Shown here piece by piece: positions 1-8,174 of a stretch of 64,000 bases of DNA; position 1 is the stretch's first letter; each line of letters starts with the position of its first letter. The notes beneath the pieces were generated by a model, which saw only the letters and a list, made by a program, of their open reading frames with translations, searched no databases and was not told the DNA's origin. Source of the DNA: PALSA-505 sp036501145 (GTDB taxonomy: Bacteria; Actinomycetota; Actinomycetes; Streptosporangiales; Streptosporangiaceae); assembly GCA_036501145.1 (NCBI GenBank), contig DASYAV010000179.1:193626-257625 (forward strand), read 5' to 3'. The position numbers were made by a program, and so were the translations under genes.

Positions 1-19
1 AAAGAGTCCCAGGTGAATA

Positions 20-37
20 GCACATTTCCGACTGTGC
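20..37. promoter_or_regulatory. Inverted repeat upstream of the TetR gene, possible operator
   Basis: GCACA and TGTGC arms are separated by eight bases about 100 bases before the start of the TetR-family gene. TetR regulators often bind palindromes in their own promoter, so autoregulation is plausible. The arms are short and the window begins just upstream, so a chance match cannot be excluded. Confidence 0.3.
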
Positions 38-135
38 CGACCATCTTTGCCGTGGCCGGCGGACGGCCCGGAGGGTGTGCGGATCCGGCTGAGGACCCGC
101 ACCGGGCCACCGAACCCGGGGGGCGCGGCGAGGCT

Positions 136-813
136 ATGCCAACTCAGCGAAACGGTTCGTCGCAGCAAGGCCGGCTCCGGCCGCGCAGCGTGCGGATCAG
201 GGAGCAGATCCTGGAGGCAGCCGAGGCCATGCTCAGCGAGGGCGGATACGGGAGCCTGACGATCGAGGGTGCAGCGCTGCGCTCCGGCGTTGCCAAGACG
301 ACCATCTACCGGTACTGGCCGACCAAGGCCGCACTGACCGCCGAGGTGCTGCGGCGGCGGACCGACATCGGCGTGATGCCGGACAGCGGCGACGCACGGG
401 CCGACCTGATCAGCTTCCTGTCGGTCAACCTGCGCAACTACGCGGCGCAGGACCCCGCGGTGCTGCTGCCCGCGTTCTGGGACACGCTCGGTGACGCGGC
501 GCACCGCCGCGAACTGCGCGACCAGGTGCTGGACCGGCGCCGGAACATGGGCCGGGCGCTGCTGGCCCGGCTGATCGACGGCGGGGCGCTGCCCGCCGCC
601 ACCGACATCGACCTGCTGCTGGACATGTGGGCGGGCTTCGCCCTGTACCGGTTCGGGCTGCGCGAGAAGCGGGTGACGCTGGCCGCGATCACCGCGCTCG
701 TCGACCTGGTGCTGGCCGGGACTGTGCCGCTGAAAACAGTGCCGCTGAAACCGGCACGCCGCCCCGGCCAGGATGGCGATCCCGCCACCCCCGCGGGAGG
801 CCCCGATGACTGA
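136..813 (+). CDS. TetR/AcrR family transcriptional regulator
   Basis: This 225-residue protein has the TetR layout. The N-terminal helix-turn-helix spans roughly residues 21-68 (IREQILEAAEAML, then LTIEGAALRSGVAKTTIYRYW, given here in two parts as LTIEGAALRSG and VAKTTIYRYW), and an all-helical ligand-binding domain follows. An upstream in-frame ATG at position 13 would add a 41-residue tail with no family similarity, so ATG 136 is preferred. The start of the half-length MFS gene overlaps its last eight bases, so the two are likely co-transcribed and the regulator probably controls a transporter. The ligand is unknown. Family assignment is secure; the target is inferred from position. Confidence 0.9.
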   Translation: MPTQRNGSSQQGRLRPRSVRIREQILEAAEAMLSEGGYGSLTIEGAALRSGVAKTTIYRYWPTKAALTAEVLRRRTDIGVMPDSGDARADLISFLSVNLRNYAAQDPAVLLPAFWDTLGDAAHRRELRDQVLDRRRNMGRALLARLIDGGALPAATDIDLLLDMWAGFALYRFGLREKRVTLAAITALVDLVLAGTVPLKTVPLKPARRPGQDGDPATPAGGPDD

Positions 814-1477
814 GACTGCCGCCCGCCCGGGTCCGGCCGGCGGCCGCAGGCCGCTGCTCGTGTTCCTGTCCGCCCTGGTGCTGATCGAACTGTTCAGCGG
901 CGTCCTGCAGATCTACTTCATCCCCGTCTACGGCACCCTGGCCGCCAAGTTCGGCGTCAGCATCGGCACGCTGTCCTGGGCGCTGACCGGGTTCACCCTG
1001 GCCACCGCGGTCTCCACCCCGGTGTTCTGCAAGCTCGGCGACGTCTACGGGCACCGCCGGATTCTGCGCATCCAGGTCGGCGTGGTCTCGCTCGGCTCGG
1101 TGCTCATCGCGGTCGCCCCCAACTTCCCGCTGCTGGTCATCGGCCGGGTGCTGCAGGGCATGTTCGCCGCCTACCTGCCGCTGATGTTCGGCATGGTGCG
1201 CGGCCACTACCCGCAGGCCGACACCCGGCGCGCGGTGAGCTACCTGAGCTCGATCCTGATCTTCGGCGTGCTGGCGGGCAACGCGCTGGTCGGCGTCCTG
1301 GTGCGGTACACCAACGGCCCCACCTGGGCGCTGTGGCTGCCCGCGATCGGCACGCTGGCCGGGTACGCCGGGCTGCTCGTGGTGCGCGGCGACGAAACGC
1401 ACACCCGGCCGCTGGCCGCCAGCCGGCGCCGCCGGGCCAGCCGCCAGGAAGCCGTGGCCGTGCCCGCCGGCCGGTGA
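806..1477 (+). CDS. Truncated (half-length) MFS transporter
   Basis: This 223-residue protein matches only the N-terminal half of a major facilitator transporter. Six hydrophobic segments can be counted, at about residues 15-37, 45-68, 80-99, 105-127, 137-160 and 165-185. The loop between segments 2 and 3 carries the A-motif-like KLGDVYGHRR and segment 4 has GRVLQG. MFS proteins normally have 12 or 14 segments. Here the frame ends in an Arg-rich tail right after segment 6, and the next gene is an unrelated hydrolase. The second half is absent from both strands nearby. It may be a deletion derivative or a half-transporter that dimerises. Start ATG 806 has a GGGAGG core upstream and overlaps the TetR gene. 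Confidence 0.75.
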   Translation: MTETAARPGPAGGRRPLLVFLSALVLIELFSGVLQIYFIPVYGTLAAKFGVSIGTLSWALTGFTLATAVSTPVFCKLGDVYGHRRILRIQVGVVSLGSVLIAVAPNFPLLVIGRVLQGMFAAYLPLMFGMVRGHYPQADTRRAVSYLSSILIFGVLAGNALVGVLVRYTNGPTWALWLPAIGTLAGYAGLLVVRGDETHTRPLAASRRRRASRQEAVAVPAGR

Positions 1478-1550
1478 CGCGGCGGGCCGCCGCCGGGGGC
1501 ACCTGGGCCGCCCGCGGTTTACCCTGGCCCGGTTTACTTTCCTTGACGGC

Positions 1551-1572
1551 TGCGCCGCACCCTTGCGGCGCA
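1551..1572. terminator. Perfect 9-bp hairpin between the half-MFS gene and the amidohydrolase gene
   Basis: TGCGCCGCA and TGCGGCGCA are perfectly complementary around a CCCT loop, 42 bases before the TTG start of the next gene. No T-run follows, so it is either a weak or factor-assisted terminator of the TetR-MFS unit or a regulatory stem. Confidence 0.4.
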
Positions 1573-1613
1573 CGGCACGCGCCAGCCGTTCATCTGATGA
1601 AAGGACGAGGTCG

Positions 1614-2828
1614 TTGAGCAGAGTGGTGCTGCAAGGCGGGCGGATCTTCGATGGCACCGGGAGCCCGGTGGCCGACGGCGACGTGGCGATCGAGGACGGG
1701 CGAATCCTGGAGGTCGGTCCCGGCCTGGACGGCGACGAGCAGGTCGACGTGTCCGGGATGACGCTGCTGCCCGGCCTGTTCGACTGTCACGTGCACGTCA
1801 CGATGTCCGGCATCGACCTGCTGCGGCGGCTGCAGCGGCCGTTCTCCTACCAGTTCTACGAGGCCGCGCAGAACCTGGCCGCCACCCTGGACTGCGGCAT
1901 CACCACGGTGCGCGACGCCGGCGGCGCCGACCTGGGCATCCAGCAGGCCGTCGAGGACGGCCTGATCGACGGGCCGCGGCTGCGCATCGCGATCACCGTG
2001 CTGAGCCAGACGGCCGGCCACGGCGACGGTTGGATGCCGTCCGGCCTCGCGGCCTCCATCCAGGTCAGCCACCCCGGCCGCCCGGCCGGGATCGTGGACG
2101 GCCCGCAGGAGATGCGCAAGCGGGTCAGGGAGATCGCCCGGGCCGGCGCGAACGTGATCAAGGTATGCACGTCCGGTGGCGTGCTGTCGCCGGGGGACAG
2201 CCCGCAGCACGCGCACTTCCGGGAGGACGAACTGGCCGCGCTGATGGCCGAGGCGTCGGCGTTCGGGCTGCCGGTGATGGCGCACGCCCAGGCCACCGAG
2301 GGCATCAAGAACGCGGTCCGGGCCGGCATCCGGTCCATCGAGCACGGCATCTACCTCGACGACGAGGCCATCGCGATGATGCTGGAGGCCGGCACCTGGC
2401 TGGTGCCGACCCTGGTCGCGCCGCTAGGCGTGCTGGAGGCGGCCAAGAACGGCGCGCAGCTTCCGGACGGCGTGCTGGCCAAGGCGGCCGAGGTCGTCGA
2501 GGTGCACCAGGCCTCGTTCGCCCGGGCCGCCGCGGCCGGGGTCAAGATCGCGATGGGCACCGACAGCGGGGTCTGCCCGCACGGCCGCAACCTGGAGGAG
2601 CTGGCGCTGATGGCGGCCTGCGGGATGGACCCGGCGGCCGTCCTGGTGGCGGCGACCAGTTCGGCCGCCGAACTGCTCGGCGTGGCCGGGCAGACCGGCA
2701 CGCTCAGCCCCGGTAAGCGCGCCGACGTGGTGGCGGTGGACGGTGACCCGTTCGACCTGGCCAGCCTGAAGCCGGCGATCCGCCTGGTCTACAAGGACGG
2801 CCGCCTGGTCCGCGGCCAGTCCCGGTGA
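1614..2828 (+). CDS. Amidohydrolase-superfamily metal-dependent hydrolase (prolidase/Xaa-dipeptidase-like)
   Basis: This 404-residue TIM-barrel metallohydrolase probably cleaves an amide, peptide or carbamate bond in the cytoplasm. Expected metal ligands are visible in order: the HVH pair in DCHVHVT, the lysine in IKVCTSGG, one His in MAHAQ, one His in IEHGIY and the Asp in MGTDSG. The composite beta-sandwich appears as N-terminal VVLQGGRIFDGTG and C-terminal GKRADVVAVDGDP. This matches the amidohydrolase subgroup that includes Xaa-Pro and Xaa-Arg dipeptidases. TTG 1614 is chosen because AAGGACGAGG lies just upstream; an ATG at 1563 has no such site and falls in the hairpin. The stop overlaps a possible GTG of the next gene, so they form an operon. 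The substrate is not deducible. Confidence 0.88.
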   Translation: MSRVVLQGGRIFDGTGSPVADGDVAIEDGRILEVGPGLDGDEQVDVSGMTLLPGLFDCHVHVTMSGIDLLRRLQRPFSYQFYEAAQNLAATLDCGITTVRDAGGADLGIQQAVEDGLIDGPRLRIAITVLSQTAGHGDGWMPSGLAASIQVSHPGRPAGIVDGPQEMRKRVREIARAGANVIKVCTSGGVLSPGDSPQHAHFREDELAALMAEASAFGLPVMAHAQATEGIKNAVRAGIRSIEHGIYLDDEAIAMMLEAGTWLVPTLVAPLGVLEAAKNGAQLPDGVLAKAAEVVEVHQASFARAAAAGVKIAMGTDSGVCPHGRNLEELALMAACGMDPAAVLVAATSSAAELLGVAGQTGTLSPGKRADVVAVDGDPFDLASLKPAIRLVYKDGRLVRGQSR

Positions 2829-2839
2829 AGGGGGAGGGC

Positions 2840-4009
2840 ATGGATCTGAAGGAAGCCGCGTCGCAGCACCTGGCGGAGATCTCCGCCGACGCGATCGCGC
2901 TCAGCCACCGCATCCACGGCCGTCCCGAGCTGGGTTTCGCCGAGCACGAGGCGTCCCGGTGGGTGGCCGGCGCGCTGACCGGATCCGGGTTCGCCGTCGA
3001 GGCCGGGGTGGCCGGCCTGCCCACCGCGCTGGCCGCGACGGCCGGCGACGGCGACCTGACCGTCGGGCTGTTCGCCGAGTACGACGCGCTGCCGGAGATC
3101 GGCCACGCCTGCGGGCACAACATCATCGCGTCCGCGGCGGTGACCGCGGCCCGGCTGCTGGCCCCGCTGGCCGGCGACCTCGGCCTGACCGTCAAGGTCT
3201 TCGGCACCCCCGCAGAGGAGGCCGGCGGCGGCAAGATCCTGATGCTGGACCGCGGCGTGTTCGGCGGCGTGCACGCGGCGATGATGGTGCACCCCAGCCC
3301 GGAAGACCGGGTCCGGGCGAGCACCCTGGCCGTGGCGCACCTGGCCATCTCCTACACCGGCAGGACCGCGCACGCCGGGGCCGCGCCGGAGAAGGGCGTC
3401 AACGCCGCCGACGCGTTCACCGTGGCCCAGGTGGCGATCGGCCTGCTCCGCCAGCACATCAGCCGGGACGCCCGCATCCACGGCATCATCACCCGCGGCG
3501 GCGAGGCACCGAACATCGTGCCCGGGCAGGCCGAGGGGCGGTTCTACGTCCGTGCCGCCACGCTGGCGGACCTGGCCGAGCTGCGCGCCCGGGTGGAGAA
3601 GTGCTTCGAGGCCGGCGCGCTGGCCACCGGCTGCCAGCTGACCATCACCCCGGAGTCGCCGCCGTACTCGGAGTTCGACAGCGACACCGCGATGGAGGCG
3701 GCCTACCGGGCCAACGCCGAGGCGCTCGGCCGCACGTTCGGCCCGGACCGGGAGCGGCACGGCGGCTCCACCGACATGGCGAACGTGTCGCTGGCCATCC
3801 CGACCATCCACCCCAGCATCGGCCTGGACTGCGGCACCGCGGGGAACCACCAGCCCGAGTTCGCCGCCTGGTGCGCCGAGCCCACCGGCGACAAGGCGGT
3901 GCTGGACGGCGCGCTGGCCATGGCCTGGACCGTCATCGACCTGGCCACCAGCGCCGGTCAGCGCGAGCGGCTGCTGTCCGGAACCCGCGCCAGGCCAGAG
4001 CAGGAGTAG
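2840..4009 (+). CDS. M20 family metallopeptidase / amidohydrolase (PM20D2-like)
   Basis: This 389-residue di-zinc enzyme of the M20 family has GHACGHN, PAEEAGGGK with the catalytic and metal-binding acidic residues, MMVHPSPED, and a C-terminal His in GTAGNHQPEF. The HACGHN plus AEEAGGGK pattern resembles the M20D/PM20D2 branch, which cleaves N-acyl or beta-alanyl dipeptides, rather than ArgE or DapE. ATG 2840 is preferred over an overlapping GTG at 2825 because GGGGGAGG sits directly before it. It follows the amidohydrolase gene at a few bases, which suggests two consecutive hydrolytic steps on a peptide-like compound. The exact substrate is unknown. Confidence 0.88.
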   Translation: MDLKEAASQHLAEISADAIALSHRIHGRPELGFAEHEASRWVAGALTGSGFAVEAGVAGLPTALAATAGDGDLTVGLFAEYDALPEIGHACGHNIIASAAVTAARLLAPLAGDLGLTVKVFGTPAEEAGGGKILMLDRGVFGGVHAAMMVHPSPEDRVRASTLAVAHLAISYTGRTAHAGAAPEKGVNAADAFTVAQVAIGLLRQHISRDARIHGIITRGGEAPNIVPGQAEGRFYVRAATLADLAELRARVEKCFEAGALATGCQLTITPESPPYSEFDSDTAMEAAYRANAEALGRTFGPDRERHGGSTDMANVSLAIPTIHPSIGLDCGTAGNHQPEFAAWCAEPTGDKAVLDGALAMAWTVIDLATSAGQRERLLSGTRARPEQE

Positions 4010-4104
4010 CCCGCCGGGCGGCCCGGCCGCCGCCGGCGTGATCCCTGGCACACCGGGCCCGCGGCGGAATACCCCGGCCCCGCCCAGCCTTGGCATGATA
4101 GTTA

Positions 4105-4123
4105 CCGAAACTAACGGTTTCGG
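4105..4123. promoter_or_regulatory. Perfect 7-bp inverted repeat, candidate repressor operator of the DHA2 exporter
   Basis: CCGAAAC and GTTTCGG are exact reverse complements separated by TAACG, 35 bases before the start of the DHA2-type exporter. The local AT richness contrasts with the GC-rich surroundings, as expected for a promoter with a TetR-type operator. The regulator is not adjacent; the TetR protein at the left end of the window is one candidate. Confidence 0.5.
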
Positions 4124-4158
4124 ATTATGGGCGGGCAGAGGAGCGGGTTACACCAGCC

Positions 4159-5679
4159 ATGTGGCAGGGCAGGGCGATCTCGGCGGGCACGGCAACGACG
4201 GCACCGAACCGGGCGGCACCGAACCGGGCAGGGGAGCATCCGGGGCGGCCCGGCCGCTCCCCGGGTGGCGGCCCCGCGGCCGGCCCGGGCGGGTATGGCC
4301 GGGCCGGGCTCGCGCTCATCCTCGTGGCGTCCTTCATGGTCGTGCTGGATTTCAGCATCGTGAACATCGCGCTGCCGTCGATCCAGCGCGAGCTGGCCAT
4401 CTCCGCCGGCGCCGTGCAGTGGGTGGTCACCGCGTACGCGATCGCGTTCGGCGGGCTGCTGATCCTCGGCGGCCGGGCCGGCGACCTGTACGGGCGGCGC
4501 CGGATGTTCCTGGCCGGGATGGCCGTGTTCACGGCCGCATCGCTGGCCGGCGGGCTGGCCAGGGACCCGGTGCTGCTGATCGCCTCGCGGGTGGTGCAGG
4601 GCGCCGGCGCGGCCATGGTCGCCCCGGCCGCGCTGTCGCTGATCACCACCGGGTTTCCCGAGGGCCCGCGGCGGACCAGGGCGCTGGGGCTGTACGGGGC
4701 CACCGCGTCGATCGGGTTCGTCGCCGGGCAGGTGCTGGGCGGCGTGCTGGTGCAGTTCCTCAGCTGGCGCTCGGTGTTCCTGGTGAACGTCCCGGTCGGG
4801 GTGGCCGCGCTGGCGCTGGCGCCGCGCATCCTGCGCGAGTCGAAGCTGCCGCGGACCGGGCGGCAGCTGGACATCAAAGGGGCGGTGCTCATCACGCTGG
4901 CGATGGCCGCGCTGGTCTTCGCGGTGTCCCAGGCCGGGGCCGGCGGGGTGGCCGCACCGAGCGTGCTGGCCTCGCTCGGGCTGGCCGCCGTGGCCGCGGT
5001 GGCGTTCTTCGCGGCCGAGCAGCGGCACGCCGACCCGCTTGTGCGCCCGGGCCTGTTGCGGGTGCGCGGGCTGCGCAGCGCCAGCGCGCTGATGCTGCTG
5101 CTCGGCGTGTGGAACGGCGGCGAGATGCTCGTGCTGTCCCTCTACCTGCAGCAGGTGCTGCACCTCTCGCCGCTGGCCGGTGGCCTGGTGATCGCCCCGC
5201 AGGGCATCGTCGGCTTCGTGGCGGGGATGGCCGGCTCCCGGCTGGTGGGGCGGCTGGGCATCGGCCGGGTGCTGGTCGTGACCGGTGCCGTGGCCACCGC
5301 GGGATTCCTGGTGCTGACCCGGCTTCCGGTGGCCGGTGGCTACAGCCCGCTGCTCGCCGCGGTCATGCTGGTCGGCTTCGGCACCGCCGGGATGGCGTTC
5401 GGCAGCATGGTGATCGCCAGCACCGGCGTCGCCCATGACGACCAGGGCCTGGTCGGGGGAGTGGTCAACACCAGCCGTCAGCTCGGCGCCGCGATCGGCG
5501 CCGCGCTGCTGCCGGCCGTGGCCGATGCGGTGGGCCGGGCCGGCCACGGCACGATGGCCGGCGGGGACCGGGCCGCGATGCTGGCCGGGGCGCTGGCCGC
5601 CGGGCTGGCCACCCTGGTGGCGCTGCGCACCCGAACCGGTGGGCCCGGTGTATTGCCCCGGGCCGGAGCGGGCTCCTAA
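4159..5679 (+). CDS. DHA2-type MFS multidrug exporter (EmrB/QacA-like, about 14 TM segments)
   Basis: This 506-residue membrane protein is a drug:proton antiporter of the DHA2 group. After a 45-residue Gly/Pro/Arg-rich N-terminus, the first membrane segment carries the family motif (MVVLDFSIVNIALPSI). The A-motif-like loop GGRAGDLYGRRRMF follows segment 2, and motif C-like glycines are in GFVAGQVLGG. Length and the spread of hydrophobic segments fit 14 spans. It stands after the amidohydrolase/M20 pair but has its own 149-base upstream region with a palindrome, so it may be separately controlled. Start ATG 4159 is the only one that keeps a reasonable N-terminus, but a later start within the disordered leader is possible. 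The substrate is unknown. Confidence 0.88.
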   Translation: MWQGRAISAGTATTAPNRAAPNRAGEHPGRPGRSPGGGPAAGPGGYGRAGLALILVASFMVVLDFSIVNIALPSIQRELAISAGAVQWVVTAYAIAFGGLLILGGRAGDLYGRRRMFLAGMAVFTAASLAGGLARDPVLLIASRVVQGAGAAMVAPAALSLITTGFPEGPRRTRALGLYGATASIGFVAGQVLGGVLVQFLSWRSVFLVNVPVGVAALALAPRILRESKLPRTGRQLDIKGAVLITLAMAALVFAVSQAGAGGVAAPSVLASLGLAAVAAVAFFAAEQRHADPLVRPGLLRVRGLRSASALMLLLGVWNGGEMLVLSLYLQQVLHLSPLAGGLVIAPQGIVGFVAGMAGSRLVGRLGIGRVLVVTGAVATAGFLVLTRLPVAGGYSPLLAAVMLVGFGTAGMAFGSMVIASTGVAHDDQGLVGGVVNTSRQLGAAIGAALLPAVADAVGRAGHGTMAGGDRAAMLAGALAAGLATLVALRTRTGGPGVLPRAGAGS

Positions 5680-5757
5680 GGTCTGTAGAAGTTCTGCAGG
5701 GGCGGGAGTGGCGGATGCCGCTCACTGCCGCCAATCACACGGTTTGGGGAGGTCGCC

Positions 5758-7518
5758 TTGCAATTCCCCGTGAGGGCCAGATTCTTCACGTTAACGGCCG
5801 CAGCAACCCTCGGAGCCGGGCTGATGTACGCCCCGCTGGCCGGGCAGACGGTGCCGGCCGCGGCCGCCACCGCGTCCAGCGTGGTCAAAGCCCCGGTATT
5901 CACCGTGCCGCTGAAGACGGTGGGCACGGTCAACCTCAGCTCGCTGGCCAAGTCCGAGCACCGCACCAAGATCACCGAGCGCCGGCAGGGCGCGGCCATC
6001 TCCCGGGCGGCCGCCGCCACCGGCCGCTACCGGACGGTGGACAACACCATCCTCAAGCACGCGCCCAAGGGCAGTGCCAGCGGCCCTACCGCCGCGACGA
6101 CCGCGCTGTCCACCAAGAACGTGCCCGGCGAGACCGGCTTCACCGGCCTGACCGGACTCGCGCAGGCCGGCACCACGGGCGGCCTGGACCTCGAGCCACC
6201 GGACCAGGGCCTGTGCGCGGGCGGCGGCTACGTCATGGAGTTCATCAACAACGCGCTGGCCGTCTACGACCAGCACGGCGACCAGCTGGTGGCTCCGGTC
6301 GGCTCAGACCAGGCGCTCAAGCAGCCGCTCACGGACTTCATGTCCGACCCGCGCTGCTACTACGACGCGCCGACCAAGCGCTGGTTCTACCAGGAGTTCG
6401 TCGTCGGGGCCAAGACGTCCACCCAGTTCGAAGCGGTGAGCAACACCGCCGACCCCACCGGCAGCTACACCGTGTACTCGTGGAACACCACCGACGCCAG
6501 CGCGCCCAACTGCCCGTGCTTCGGCGACTATGACCAGTTCGGCGCCGACAACAACGGCATCTACGTGGCCACCGACGAGTTCGGCATCACCTCCGGCTAC
6601 AACGGGTCGGTCGTCTACGCGATCTCCAAGGAGACGCTGGAGATGGCGGCCACCACCGGCATCCCGGCGACGGTCTTCGGCTACCGGCTGACCAAGGACC
6701 CGTTCGGGCAGCCCTACATCGTGGCGCCCACCAGCACCCCGCCCGGGGCCAGGTTCGCGCCGGACACGGAGTACTTCGTCGAGTCGAACTCCAACAAGAA
6801 CAGCGACGATCATCTGGTCGTGTACGCGATGCACAACACCTCGCTGCTGGCGCAGCCCGCGCCACCCAGCCTGTACCGCACCGAGGTGACGAGCGAGCGC
6901 TACGCGTTCCCGCCCGATGCCACGCAACGGCCCGGGCCGCGCCCGCTCGGCAAGTCCGTGCAGGACCCGTCGGGCGGCATCGAGGCCGACTTCAACGCGG
7001 AGATGGAGCCCACCTACACCGCCGGGCACATCTACGGCCAGCTGGACACCGGCACAGCCAGCGGCAGCGACGCCGTGGACTGGTTCATCCTCAAGCCGGC
7101 GCTGTCCGGGAGCACGCTGTCAGCCAGCATCGTGCACCAGGGCCGGGTCGCGGTGAAAGACACCAGCCTGCTGTACCCGTACACCGCGGTGAACGCCAAA
7201 GGCATGGGCTACCTGCTGTTCTCGCTGAGCGGGCCGCACAGCTACCCAAGCCCGGCCTACATCGCCTACGGCGCCAAGGGGGCCGCCGGGCCGGTCATCC
7301 GGGCCACCCAGGGCGCCGGCCCCGAGGACAGCTTCACCTGCTACGCGGCCTACGTCGGCCCGAACTACGGCGGGTGCCGCTGGGGTGACTACTCCCAGGG
7401 CGTGGTCATGGGCAACCGGGTCTACATGGCCGCCGAGTACGTCCCGCCGAGCTCCCGCGACGTGCTGACCAACTGGGGCACCTACATCTACAGCGCACCG
7501 CCGCCAGCGGCGCCCTGA
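5758..7518 (+). CDS. Large secreted protein of unknown function
   Basis: I do not recognise this 586-residue protein's family. It begins with a Sec-type signal peptide: basic FPVRARFF, a hydrophobic Leu/Ala/Gly core, then an Ala-rich region suitable for cleavage near residues 36-40. The mature part is rich in Gly, Tyr, Asp, Ser and Asn and has no further membrane span. Blocks such as LDLEPPDQGLCAGGGYVMEF, DPRCYYDAPTKRWFYQEF and CRWGDYSQGVVMGNRVYMA recall repeated beta-sheet or propeller-like exoproteins. Several cysteines are spaced as if disulphide-bonded. TTG 5758 is preceded by GGGGAGG. A strong intrinsic terminator follows the stop, so it is a single-gene unit. Confidence 0.8.
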   Translation: MQFPVRARFFTLTAAATLGAGLMYAPLAGQTVPAAAATASSVVKAPVFTVPLKTVGTVNLSSLAKSEHRTKITERRQGAAISRAAAATGRYRTVDNTILKHAPKGSASGPTAATTALSTKNVPGETGFTGLTGLAQAGTTGGLDLEPPDQGLCAGGGYVMEFINNALAVYDQHGDQLVAPVGSDQALKQPLTDFMSDPRCYYDAPTKRWFYQEFVVGAKTSTQFEAVSNTADPTGSYTVYSWNTTDASAPNCPCFGDYDQFGADNNGIYVATDEFGITSGYNGSVVYAISKETLEMAATTGIPATVFGYRLTKDPFGQPYIVAPTSTPPGARFAPDTEYFVESNSNKNSDDHLVVYAMHNTSLLAQPAPPSLYRTEVTSERYAFPPDATQRPGPRPLGKSVQDPSGGIEADFNAEMEPTYTAGHIYGQLDTGTASGSDAVDWFILKPALSGSTLSASIVHQGRVAVKDTSLLYPYTAVNAKGMGYLLFSLSGPHSYPSPAYIAYGAKGAAGPVIRATQGAGPEDSFTCYAAYVGPNYGGCRWGDYSQGVVMGNRVYMAAEYVPPSSRDVLTNWGTYIYSAPPPAAP

Positions 7519-7530
7519 CGCCAGTCCAGC

Positions 7531-7568
7531 GGGGCGCGGCCGGGATCCGTCCCGGCCGCGCCCCTTTT
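7531..7568 (+). terminator. Strong rho-independent terminator after the secreted-protein gene
   Basis: A perfect 15-bp GC-rich stem (7531-7545 with 7550-7564) closes on a TCCG loop and is followed by TTTT. It lies 12 bases after the stop codon. The T-run is only on the plus side, so it serves the plus-strand gene and shields the convergent acetyltransferase. Confidence 0.92.
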
Positions 7569-7578
7569 CCGCGCTCGG

Positions 7579-8031
7579 TCAGAGCATCTTGCGGTGGTAG
7601 ACGGCCGACTCCTCATACCCCAGCGCCCGGTAGAACGGAGCGGCCCGGCGGGTGGCCAGCGCGACCAGCGCGCAGCCGCGGGCGCGCGCCCAGTCCTCGA
7701 ACGCGGTCATCAGGTCCCGGCCCGCGCCGCCCCGCCGGTGTTCGCCGCGGACCAGGATCTCCTCTGCCCAGCCCACCGGGCCGTTGGCGTAGAACGTGTG
7801 GTGGCAGAAGCCGAGCAGGTATCCCACCGGGCCGTCGTCCTCGCCGGCGGCGACGAGCAGGCAGGCCTGCGGGTCGGCCAGCAACGCGGGGAAGCTGTCC
7901 TCGAAGGCCGGCCTGGAGAAGGTGAACGACATGGCGAGTTCCCCGGCGAGCGTCGCCACCGCGCCGGCGTCCTGACGGCGGGCCGGCCTGACCTGAACGT
8001 GGGTTTCATTCACCGCAGCATCATCCCGCAC
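7579..8031 (-). CDS. GNAT family N-acetyltransferase
   Basis: This 150-residue single-domain GNAT protein transfers an acetyl group from acetyl-CoA to an unknown amine. The start VQVRPARRQDAGAVATLAGE is the usual first strand and helix. Motif A is EEILVRGEHRRGGAGRDLMT, containing the pyrophosphate-binding (R/Q)xxGxG/A pattern as RRGGAG. The C-terminal APFYRALGYEE is the usual motif B with its conserved Tyr. The annotated start is GTG 8031; a second GTG at 8013 (VNETHVQV) is equally possible. It is convergent with the secreted protein and divergent from the J-domain gene, so it is probably monocistronic. Confidence 0.88.
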   Translation of the reverse strand: MRDDAAVNETHVQVRPARRQDAGAVATLAGELAMSFTFSRPAFEDSFPALLADPQACLLVAAGEDDGPVGYLLGFCHHTFYANGPVGWAEEILVRGEHRRGGAGRDLMTAFEDWARARGCALVALATRRAAPFYRALGYEESAVYHRKML

Positions 8032-8174
8032 CGTTCGCTATCGGCTCGTTTGCTGCGTTTTTACCAAGGCGGCCCGGTACGATCCCCAGTCAGGCGGCCG
8101 CACCGCGCGGCGCCCGCCGGACGCAAGGGGGGTTGTCCCGCGGTTGTGATTTGTCGGGCAGCTGGAGTGATCGG

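Noticed and set aside
2030..2716. Long open frame inside the amidohydrolase gene in another frame
   Set aside because: It is Arg/Gly/Pro-rich filler produced by GC-rich third positions of the real gene and has no domain pattern.
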